From Nitrospira sp. (GTDB lineage Bacteria; Nitrospirota; Nitrospiria; Nitrospirales; Nitrospiraceae), in NCBI GenBank assembly GCA_024998685.1, contig JACOEH010000031.1, positions 1 to 56,161 of the forward strand: a DNA stretch of 56,161 nucleotides. Direction: 5' to 3'. Position 1 is the first letter of the stretch, and the number at the start of each line of letters is the position of its first letter. Below the pieces are notes generated by a model that saw only the letters and a program-made list of their open reading frames with translations, did no database searches and had not been told where the DNA came from. Shown piece by piece: positions 41,531-47,878 of this stretch. The translations under genes and the position numbers were made by a program.

Positions 41531-42681
41531 GCCAAACGATCCTTTCGCCAGAGCAGGAGATACACGAAGAACGGCCCCCCGGCCAGGGCCGTAATGATGC
41601 CCACTGGAATCTCCGCAGGCGATATCATGGTCCGCGCAATCGTATCGGCACCCATAAGAAAGGTGCCGCCCACCAGAGCTGACGCGGGAAGAAGCAACCG
41701 ATGGTCCGCGCCTGTGACCAAACGTACCGCATGAGGAACGACCATGCCGATAAATCCGATCATTCCGCTGACCGACACAACCGCTCCTGTCACCAGTGCC
41801 GCCAAGACAAAGAGAGACCGCTTTGCCCGTTCCGTATCGATACCGAGAGTGCGAGCGGATTCTTCTCCCAACGCCAAAATGTTCAATGCCCGCATTTGGC
41901 CGAACAGGAGGACAAGGCCGATCGACAGATAGACGATGAGTCCGGCCAGACTGCCGTAGGTAGGGGCGGTCAACGTGCCCATCAACCAGGCCATCATCCC
42001 GTACGAACGATTCGGCTCCAGGATCGACGTAATGAACATGATCAAGGCCGAAAAGACGGCATTCAGAATCACCCCGGTCAACAACAGACTATGGATGGGC
42101 AACTGCTCATCGCTGGCGGCCATTCGATAGACGATCACTAACGCCAAGAGGCCTCCGGCAAATCCGCAAACCGGCAAAGCGGTTCCCCCCAAAAATGTGG
42201 TACCCGCTCCGAGCAAAACCCCCACCGCCGCTCCGAGCGCAGCTCCACTGGAAACACCAAGCACATAGGGATCGGCCAAGGGATTCCGCAACAGCGCCTG
42301 CAAGGCCACGCCCACCGTTGCCAAGGAACATCCGACCAAGAAACCCAACAGCATTCGTGGCATTCGGACCTGTAGCAGAATGGTGCTCGCGACATCCGCT
42401 GTTCCGTCGTCGATTTCCTTGCGGTGTATGGCGTCGACAAACACCCGCAGAATCTCGCCATACGCAATCGGTTGCGCGCCGAAGTGAAGACAGATGAAGC
42501 TGACCGCTACCGCTGTGAGGGCAAGAATTCCCAGCGTCGCCATCCAGCGGGAATTCGTGAGGATGGCGCCTTGAGCGACAATGCCGCTTGCCGAGTCCAC
42601 GCGACACGATTCGTTGGGCAAGACTCCGGCACACGAACCAGACTGAACCGTGGCAGGCCTCTGCTTCAAAAGGAACCTCAT
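41527..42681 (-). CDS. btuC: Cobalamin ABC transporter permease BtuC (FecCD family)
   Basis: This 384-residue inner-membrane permease has about ten hydrophobic segments. Family signatures include RMPRMLLGFLVGCSLATVGVALQALLRNPLADPYVLGVSSGAALGA-type sequence (residues ~105-150) and the GMIGFIGMVVPHAVRLVTG segment. It carries an unusually long N-terminus of about 45 residues (starting MRFLLKQRPATVQ), so a later start is possible. The ATG overlaps the btuF stop. It pairs with BtuD and receives corrinoid from BtuF. Confidence 0.87.
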   Translation of the reverse strand: MRFLLKQRPATVQSGSCAGVLPNESCRVDSASGIVAQGAILTNSRWMATLGILALTAVAVSFICLHFGAQPIAYGEILRVFVDAIHRKEIDDGTADVASTILLQVRMPRMLLGFLVGCSLATVGVALQALLRNPLADPYVLGVSSGAALGAAVGVLLGAGTTFLGGTALPVCGFAGGLLALVIVYRMAASDEQLPIHSLLLTGVILNAVFSALIMFITSILEPNRSYGMMAWLMGTLTAPTYGSLAGLIVYLSIGLVLLFGQMRALNILALGEESARTLGIDTERAKRSLFVLAALVTGAVVSVSGMIGFIGMVVPHAVRLVTGADHRLLLPASALVGGTFLMGADTIARTMISPAEIPVGIITALAGGPFFVYLLLWRKDRLA

Positions 42682-43745
42682 GGATGAACCGCGCCTTCGC
42701 CGGAACCGAACATTTCCGGATGGATGGCACGGGCGAGTTGTTCCAAGGCCTCGATGACCCGAGGGCCGGGACGATTCAATAAGCTGGAGGAGACTTCATG
42801 AAAACGCTGCTGCTTGACGGCCGAAAGCGAGTCCCAGCGCCGCCATTGCTGTTGCTCGCTGCGCGGCACCGTTTCCACTTCGCCACTGGGGAAGATCAAC
42901 ACCTCCGGATCGTCTTTCAGCACCGCCTCCATGCTCAGTTTCGGATAAGCAACACCGGCCTGTGCCGCAATGTTGATCCCTCCGGCGAGGCCGATCATTT
43001 GGTGGATGAAACTGCCCGGCCCCACCGTAATCAACGGCTGGCTGTTCAGCACATACAGCACGCGCCGTGCCGGCGATGTTTCGACTTTACGTCGAATCTC
43101 GGCGATGCGTTGCCGTATGCGCTGCGTCACTTCGTTGGCGGCCGAAACTTTCTCAAACATCTTTCCAAATGTATGAATTTGCAGCAGGATATCTTCCAAC
43201 GTTTGCGCGTCGAGAACGAAAAGAGGAATTTTCAGCTGCTCGAGCTTCGCCTGCAGATCAGGACGGAGAAAATCTTTGGGGGCAAGGACTAATTCCGGCC
43301 GTAGGATAATCAAGACTTCCGCACTCGGATTCGAATATCCCACCTTGGCTTTCGCTTTCGCCGCCGCCGGATAGTCACAAAACTCGGTCACGCCGACGAT
43401 CTGTTCATCCAGCCCGATCGCAAACAGCATTTCGGTAATACTCGGAGCGAGCGAGACAACCCGAGCAGGCGGCTTGGCGAGGTAGATCCTATGCCCGGCA
43501 TCATCCACAAACGATCGTGACGACACATGCGCCATAAAGGGCATGCCGGTGAGGATTCCCTGTGGCCGTCGCTTCATCTCACCATAATCTCCCTGCCCGC
43601 ATTCAGCGGCCTGTGCAAGAAACGCCGACAGCACCGCCACAAGACACATGCTCATGACGGGGCGATATCGACACCATGGTCTCAAAAGAAAAATCCCCAA
43701 GGCCTGAATAGACCCTGAGGATTGCACCCGCTTCTTCATCCTCAC
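42678..43745 (-). CDS. btuF: Periplasmic corrinoid-binding protein BtuF
   Basis: This is the substrate-binding protein of the corrinoid ABC importer. A hydrophobic export signal is seen at about residues 31-47 (MSMCLVAVLSAFLAQAAEC), so the first ~30 residues may be an overlong start; ATG at residue 31 (43655) is an alternative. The mature part has RVVSLAPSITEMLFAIGLDEQIVGVTEFCDYP, the class III binding-protein fold, and a helix-linked second lobe (VLYVLNSQPLITVGPGSFIHQMI). The riboswitch ends about 30 bases upstream. Confidence 0.87.
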   Translation of the reverse strand: MRMKKRVQSSGSIQALGIFLLRPWCRYRPVMSMCLVAVLSAFLAQAAECGQGDYGEMKRRPQGILTGMPFMAHVSSRSFVDDAGHRIYLAKPPARVVSLAPSITEMLFAIGLDEQIVGVTEFCDYPAAAKAKAKVGYSNPSAEVLIILRPELVLAPKDFLRPDLQAKLEQLKIPLFVLDAQTLEDILLQIHTFGKMFEKVSAANEVTQRIRQRIAEIRRKVETSPARRVLYVLNSQPLITVGPGSFIHQMIGLAGGINIAAQAGVAYPKLSMEAVLKDDPEVLIFPSGEVETVPRSEQQQWRRWDSLSAVKQQRFHEVSSSLLNRPGPRVIEALEQLARAIHPEMFGSGEGAVHP

Positions 43746-43777
43746 CCGCTCCCCAGCCTCGAGGGAACGACGGTCAA

Positions 43778-44003
43778 TTCTCCGAGCAGGTCTTCTGGCT
43801 CATGGTTCACCCTACTCCCCGGCCTTCCCATCTCTTCATGGACGTTCAACGTGAATCGTTACACGTTAATCGCAAAAAATTACGTATAACGATCAACGAA
43901 TAACGGTTAACGTCCTATCAAGACAGTGGCTCTACGGGTTTCGTCCCCATTGACAGCGGCGGGACCGCGAGGGATTCACACCCTCTTCCCTTACTCAGAA
44001 GTC
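43778..44003 (-). promoter_or_regulatory. Cobalamin riboswitch upstream of btuF, with an inserted hairpin
   Basis: On the minus strand the conserved parts are GGTGTGAATCCCTCGCGGTC with CCGCCGCTGT (about 43955-43990), GAGCCACTGTC, GATGGGAAGGC, GGAGTAGGGTGAACC, and the B12 box GAGCCAGAAGACCTGCTC (43783-43801). Between CCACTGTC and GATGGGAAGGC lies an AT-rich insert of about 70 bases that folds on itself. The core appears intact. The distance to the btuF ATG is about 30 bases, consistent with control of translation initiation. Confidence 0.88.
43841..43914 (-). repeat. AT-rich imperfect palindrome inside the riboswitch
   Basis: The stretch starts and ends with GACGTT and AACGTC and repeats CGTTA/AACG words (for example CGTTATTCGTTGATCGTTA against GTGTAACGATTCACGTTG). 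It can fold into one long imperfect hairpin around a TTTTTT loop. It resembles the small dispersed palindromic repeats found in many bacterial genomes. It sits in a peripheral, variable stem of the riboswitch. Confidence 0.6.
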
Positions 44004-44169
44004 ACAACGGACAGCACAATAGGAGACGGCATCAAAACTTGTCAAGCTCAATAATATTCGGCTTTTATTCAACTCTCTCGCGGAAGCGTCTGACGCTTGT
44101 GAGTACTCAGCAGGCTATGGTACTATCCGCACGCTGACTTCGATTCACTCAGTGAAAGGGAGTAGACCT
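44004..44169. other. Intergenic region between the btuF riboswitch and rpmB
   Basis: This gap must hold the divergent promoters for the btu operon and rpmB. Nothing can be marked with confidence apart from the rpmB ribosome site AAGGGAG at about 44157. Confidence 0.3.
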
Positions 44170-44361
44170 GTGGCGTTACAATGTGAGATTTGCCAAAAGA
44201 AGCCTGTATCCGGCAACAATGTCAGTCACGCGAACAATAAGACCAGGCGAGTGTTCAATCCTAATATTCAGACCGTTCGTGCCCTGGTCGGTAAGAGCCA
44301 TCGGCGTATTCGGGTGTGCACCCGCTGTTTGCGTTCCGGATTAGTCCGCAAAGCAGTCTGA
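44170..44361 (+). CDS. rpmB: 50S ribosomal protein L28
   Basis: This 63-residue L28 of the large subunit has two CxxC pairs, CEIC near the start and CTRC near the end, giving the zinc-ribbon form of the protein. [17 protein letters not shown] is the conserved rRNA-contact segment. The GTG at 44170 is used because AAGGGAG precedes it and the family N-terminus begins there; the frame is open to an ATG at 44152. It is a lone gene that ends 23 bases from a convergent gene. Confidence 0.93.
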   Translation: MALQCEICQKKPVSGNNVSHANNKTRRVFNPNIQTVRALVGKSHRRIRVCTRCLRSGLVRKAV

Positions 44362-44384
44362 CGGCTTTCCTCTTCGCACAGAAG

Positions 44385-44699
44385 TTACGGCGCTTCCCAG
44401 AGAATCCGACCTCCTCGTTCGACCAACTTGATGACCGACGGTTCGTCAGGAGAGAGTGCCAAGGTACGGTTGCCGTCTTTGCTCCGAAGCACGAGTCCGA
44501 TTTCGCCGTTCGCGTCCAACCCCAAGCCGGCACGAGCTCTCCCTTTTGCATCCAACAGTAAGAACTCCTCGGCATGTATTCCATTCGGTTTCTGCGCTTC
44601 AACCGGCCTTGGTAACAGCGACTGAGTGCTAAGCACGCCACCGACGATTCCACCGAGAAATGCTGCCGCGCAAAGCGCAAGTATCTGTTTGGGCATCAT
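44385..44699 (-). CDS. Small exported protein with a beta-repeat domain
   Basis: About 105 residues with a hydrophobic N-terminal helix (ILALCAAAFLGGIVGGVLS), which can be a signal anchor, then a short beta-rich domain with FLLLDAKGRARAGLGLDANGEIGLVLRSKDGNRTLAL as its core (positions ~44450-44560). This 'LxDxxGxxRAxLGxD' pattern occurs in uncharacterised bacterial proteins; no function is known to me. ATG at 44699 or 44696 may be used; AAAGGTG stands before them, whereas the longer frame to 44801 looks non-coding. Confidence 0.6.
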   Translation of the reverse strand: MMPKQILALCAAAFLGGIVGGVLSTQSLLPRPVEAQKPNGIHAEEFLLLDAKGRARAGLGLDANGEIGLVLRSKDGNRTLALSPDEPSVIKLVERGGRILWEAP

Positions 44700-45002
44700 G
44701 ATCACCTTTCGTGAAGGACAACGCGATGACAATTGTGGAACATCAAAAGATCTTATGTGAGGCGTCATCCAACGGCAACCGGCCCGCCAAGGATCAAACA
44801 AGTCGTCGCTTTTGTAAGTTTTGGTTGGGAGGGATAGAAAACTGCGGACTGCATTGACAGGTAAGGGAAGTTATTCCATTTAGGCTTCGTTGATGTGAAG
44901 ATTGTGCGTTGCACAGGACGAAATCGGCGGCAGCTTCCGAAGTGCCTCCCCTCGAAGCGGAGTCGCCGCCAAAAGAGAACGTCCCGTCCCGTGCTCTATT
45001 GA
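44700..45002. other. Intergenic region with a GC-rich stem-loop
   Basis: GGCGGC (44926-44931) pairs with GCCGCC (44965-44970), with additional GCTTC/GAAGC complementarity inside, about 30 bases downstream of the next minus-strand gene. No T run follows on either strand, so terminator activity is uncertain. Otherwise nothing recognised. Confidence 0.4.
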
Positions 45003-45323
45003 TTACGACTTCGTGCCGATAAAGACAACTCCGTTCGTCTTGTCATTATTCAATGCGGCGCTGTAGAGCTTTCCGGCATGAAAAAATCCAACTCCCTTCA
45101 CGGTAGCGGTTCCATTACTACAACCACGCTCTCCCTTGAATGTGATGGTCACGTCAAATACATTCCCATGTACTCGTGGCTTAAATAAACCGCTGAAGGT
45201 GCATCCAGCAGGAGAGAGATCAGTAATAGAGTGGCCGGTGATGTCTCCAGTGGCGGAGACCAAATCGAGAGCGTCGCCACGCAACACGCGCAGCACCACA
45301 TCCATCTTCTTGCGCGAGGACAA
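45003..45323 (-). CDS. Hypothetical protein, possibly 5'-truncated
   Basis: About 100 residues, beta-rich, with SATGDITGHSITDLSPAGCTFSG and a C-terminus GVGFFHAGKLYSAALNNDKTNGVVFIG that resembles the end of small secreted beta-barrel-like proteins. I do not recognise the family. The start here is TTG; an ATG six codons later (45305) is an alternative. No signal peptide is seen, and another frame upstream gives a short helical peptide starting at 45385, so the true N-terminus may have been lost by a frameshift. Confidence 0.4.
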   Translation of the reverse strand: MSSRKKMDVVLRVLRGDALDLVSATGDITGHSITDLSPAGCTFSGLFKPRVHGNVFDVTITFKGERGCSNGTATVKGVGFFHAGKLYSAALNNDKTNGVVFIGTKS

Positions 45324-45457
45324 CCGGCCTCGCGCTGCTCCATCATCTCACAGACGACATGTGCAATTTCTTGGTGCTTATTCATGGCGAATCTTGCGAT
45401 TTGGCCTTGTCCTTGTTAAGGTGGCCACACGCGAGTTGAATAGAGCGCGAGGTGCAT

Positions 45458-46018
45458 ATGGCGACCCAGGCCGGTCATGTGAGACTGACATACGAAGACT
45501 ACCGGCTTATTCCGGACGACGGAAAACGCCATGAGTTGATCGACGGAGAACATGTCATATCGCCGTCGCCCAACACCAAGCATCAACGCGTAGCTCGATC
45601 GCTCTTGACTGCTTTGGCGAACTTTCTTCGCGATCATCCACTGGGCGAGATTTTCATCGCGCCCTATGATGTCGTCCTATCCGACTTCGATGTCGTACAA
45701 CCCGATCTGATTTTTGTCGCCACAGCCCAAGCTGCAATCGTGACCGAAGCCAACATTCGTGGGATTCCGACCTTGGTCGTTGAAATTCTGTCGGAGGGTA
45801 ACCGGAAGCTGGACGAAACCATCAAACGCCAGCGGTACGAGCATTACGGCATCCCCGAATATTGGATCATCGACCCGGCACTGGATCAGGTGAAAATTTA
45901 CCGTCTTGCCGACGGCCGCTATGGCCAGGCCTCGGTCCTAAGCCTCGAAGCCCAAGAGCAGCTCACCACCCCACTGCTGCCGGCCCTGAGCCTGCCCCTC
46001 GCCACGCTGTTTACGTAA
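45458..46018 (+). CDS. Uma2-family (DUF820) putative restriction-type nuclease
   Basis: This 186-residue protein of the PD-(D/E)XK-fold Uma2 family has acidic landmarks QPDLIFVA and LVVEILSEGNRKLD, then YEHYGIPEYWIIDP, the typical family sequence. Biological roles are poorly known; many copies occur in bacteria with mobile content. The ATG at 45458 has GAGG five bases before it; an in-frame GTG lies two codons upstream. A decayed copy of its last ~50 codons lies 1.8 kb downstream. Confidence 0.85.
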   Translation: MATQAGHVRLTYEDYRLIPDDGKRHELIDGEHVISPSPNTKHQRVARSLLTALANFLRDHPLGEIFIAPYDVVLSDFDVVQPDLIFVATAQAAIVTEANIRGIPTLVVEILSEGNRKLDETIKRQRYEHYGIPEYWIIDPALDQVKIYRLADGRYGQASVLSLEAQEQLTTPLLPALSLPLATLFT

Positions 46019-46094
46019 GCGACGGAACTTCTCTCATTTGCAGACACTCGGTCAGTTTGGCTATGCTTCATAAAATCTTTAGGATGGGGTGACC

Positions 46095-46298
46095 ATGAAA
46101 CTCACGATCGTATTAGAACCAAGCGACGAAGGTGGTTTTACGGCATTTGTGCCTACGCTTCCAGGATGCATCAGCGAGGGGGAGAGCAAAGAAGACGCCG
46201 TCAAGAATATTCGAGAGGCCATTGAATTATACTTGGAGCCCGTCGAAGATGACTTGGCGCTGAGTCCTAATGCTGAACAGATCGAGTTAGCCGTATGA
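46095..46298 (+). CDS. hicB: HicB-family antitoxin
   Basis: This 67-residue antitoxin has the partial RNase-H-like HicB fold: KLTIVLEPSDEGGFTAFVPTLPGCISEGES, then a helix KEDAVKNIREAIELYLE. The 'PGC-S-G-S-EEA--N--EA' pattern is diagnostic. It lacks a C-terminal DNA-binding domain, as in short HicB proteins. The stop overlaps the hicA start (ATGA). Order is antitoxin first. Confidence 0.88.
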   Translation: MKLTIVLEPSDEGGFTAFVPTLPGCISEGESKEDAVKNIREAIELYLEPVEDDLALSPNAEQIELAV

Positions 46299-46522
46299 GC
46301 AAAGTCCCGAGCATCTCGTACATTGAGGTGCTTCGCGCCTTACAACGAGATGGCTGGGTGGTCGTACGGCAGAAGGGCAGCCATATCCGACTTCAGAAGC
46401 ACCTTTCGACAGAAGTCCTGAAACTCACGGTACCAGCTCATCGCCCGATCAAACGTTCTACACTTTCTCATATTCTCAAACAAGCTCGGCTGTCCGTCGA
46501 ACAGTTCGACAAATTGTTATAA
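46295..46522 (+). CDS. hicA: HicA-family mRNA interferase toxin
   Basis: This 75-residue dsRBD-like toxin carries the catalytic His30 in RQKGSHIRLQK and the C-terminal VPAHRPIKRSTLSHILKQA motif. It should cleave mRNA when freed from HicB. It overlaps hicB by four bases, so the pair is co-translated. All known key positions are present. Confidence 0.9.
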   Translation: MSKVPSISYIEVLRALQRDGWVVVRQKGSHIRLQKHLSTEVLKLTVPAHRPIKRSTLSHILKQARLSVEQFDKLL

Positions 46523-46789
46523 GCAACAACATCCAGCCGCCGCGTTTTTGAAGGGTATGCCCGCTCACGACTGACGCATGAGCGCACATAATATATAGCC
46601 CGTCCAAATTCGTGTCGCCGTCATCTCCTTAGCCTGGATTCCGCAGTTGAGTTGAGATGAGGGTGAGGCCCCAGATGCGTCACCTTGCGTCCTCCAAATC
46701 CGCCACAAAATGACCTACGCCTTGGACTTCGTCCCTCTTGAAACTCTGAAACTGACCTAAACTGATCCCACGGAAACTAAGAGTACCCC

Positions 46790-46819
46790 TTGCCATTCCT
46801 GCAGGTATCTGTTTATAGT
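46790..46819 (+). promoter_or_regulatory. Promoter of vapBC
   Basis: TTGCCA (46790-46795) and TATAGT (46814-46819) are spaced by 18 bases and lie just before the palindromic operator. Assignment is by sequence match. Confidence 0.5.
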
Positions 46820-46822
46820 TCA

Positions 46823-46839
46823 TGTACATACTATGTACA
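46823..46839 (+). promoter_or_regulatory. Perfect palindrome, probable VapBC operator
   Basis: TGTACATACTATGTACA is a perfect 8-1-8 inverted repeat, four bases after the -10 box and ahead of the ribosome site of the antitoxin gene. Toxin-antitoxin complexes commonly repress their own promoter by binding such dyads, so it is the likely operator. Confidence 0.6.
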
Positions 46840-46851
46840 CAGGGAGGTATT

Positions 46852-47055
46852 ATGGGGGCCGCGCTGAAGCATAAACATCTCGTGCTGGATCAACGGAAGA
46901 TTGACGCAGCGAAGCGCTACTTCGGGGTGGATTCTGAGCAGGAAGCGATCGATAAAGCACTGTCGCTGCTGATCGAGGAACAGAGGCTGAGCAAAGCGTT
47001 GCGCCCACTGAAGGGGATCTTGATGGGTGATGAGAGACCATGGCCCTACCGATAG
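46852..47055 (+). CDS. vapB: VapB-like antitoxin
   Basis: The 67-residue protein begins with a helix-rich region, HLVLDQRKIDAAKRYFGVDSEQEAIDKALSLLIEEQ, fitting a ribbon-helix-helix dimer, then an acidic/hydrophobic tail for toxin binding. The ATG at 46852 is preceded by GGGAGG. Its stop overlaps the start of the PIN-domain toxin gene by 16 bases. The 'D--ID-AK---G--SE-EA-D-AL' pattern is typical of antitoxins of PIN toxins. Confidence 0.78.
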   Translation: MGAALKHKHLVLDQRKIDAAKRYFGVDSEQEAIDKALSLLIEEQRLSKALRPLKGILMGDERPWPYR

Positions 47056-47474
47056 GCGGGAAGGTTCTACTCGACACCAATATCCTCATCGATTTCCTGC
47101 GCGCAGGCATGCACACACAATGGGTCTTAGGTGGCCATGGGACCGTCGTGCGGTTCATCTCGGCTGTCGCTCTGCTGGAATTGCGGCTCGGCGCTGACAC
47201 GCCCAAACGCAAGAAAGCCGTTGACCGGATTCAACAAGCCTTTCAAGCCGGGCGCACCCTCGGCCTGACACCTTCGACTCTCGATCATGCCGGACGACTC
47301 TTTCGAGCGATGTATGGAAACGCTTCTGGGTTAAACGATCGCCTGGGGCCTATGAACGATGTGCTCATGGCCCTGACGGCGAGAGAAATCGGCGCCACCG
47401 TAATCACGAATAACGTGTTGGAATTCCGCCGCATCGCCGGGAAAATCCCAGGTCTCAAAGTCGCAGCGCCCTAA
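47040..47474 (+). CDS. vapC: VapC-family PIN-domain ribonuclease toxin
   Basis: This 144-residue PIN domain shows acidic active-site residues Asp12 (LLDTNILID), Glu47 (ALLELRLG) and Asp107 (MNDVLMA). The fourth position reads TNNVLEF, with Asn where Asp is common. VapC proteins cleave tRNA or rRNA. It overlaps the antitoxin gene by 16 bases. Whether the Asn lowers activity is unknown. Confidence 0.85.
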   Translation: MALPIGGKVLLDTNILIDFLRAGMHTQWVLGGHGTVVRFISAVALLELRLGADTPKRKKAVDRIQQAFQAGRTLGLTPSTLDHAGRLFRAMYGNASGLNDRLGPMNDVLMALTAREIGATVITNNVLEFRRIAGKIPGLKVAAP

Positions 47475-47640
47475 CCATGCCCCGTTTGTTTCCCAAGATA
47501 ACCAGATCTCAGGTTTGGTCGAGATATCAGGGCCGGACTCCATCCGCCTGACACTGGAATGGTTTATATGATAATGACGCAGAACAAGCATCACGGATAA
47601 AGTGAACCTGCTACTTCAAATATGTGATTACGAGGCCCGA

Positions 47641-47805
47641 CCCCTTGTTCATCTTGATCAGGTGAAAATTTACCGCCTCACCGATGGCCGCTATGGCCAA
47701 GCCTCGGTGCTGAGCTTAGAAGCCCAAGATCAACTCCCCACACCGCTGCTGCCGGCCCTGAGCCGGCCCCTCGCCACGCTGTTCGAAGTCAATAGTCATG
47801 CCTGA
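47641..47805 (+). pseudogene. 3' fragment of a second Uma2-family gene
   Basis: The frame reads LDQVKIYRLTDGRYGQASVLSLEAQDQLPTPLLPAL in the style of the C-terminus of the intact Uma2 gene, with about 85% base identity between 47655-47788 and 45885-46015. The first ~130 codons and start are missing. It closes the region that holds the HicBA and VapBC pairs. No ribosome site or start is credible, so it is a remnant. Confidence 0.75.
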
Positions 47806-47878
47806 CCCCCTAATTCTGGTTTATCCCTCGACGGCTTGAATTGTCCGGTACCTTTTCTGGTCTCTCCAACCTATAGAG

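Larger units (their letters stand above)
46523..46851. other. Intergenic region upstream of vapBC
   Basis: No gene is recognised in this 329-base gap. It contains the vapBC promoter and operator described separately. The rest includes short direct words such as AAACTGACCTAAACTGA-like repeats around 46741-46770, of no clear meaning. Confidence 0.4.

Noticed and set aside
44926-44970. GC stem-loop as intrinsic terminator
   Set aside because: No T run follows on either strand, so I list it only as a possible structure.
45149-45385. Minus-strand frame starting MNKHQEIAHVV
   Set aside because: Only its first ~20 residues look protein-like; the remainder overlaps the better frame at 45003-45323. 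The two may be halves of one frameshifted gene, but this cannot be shown from sequence alone.
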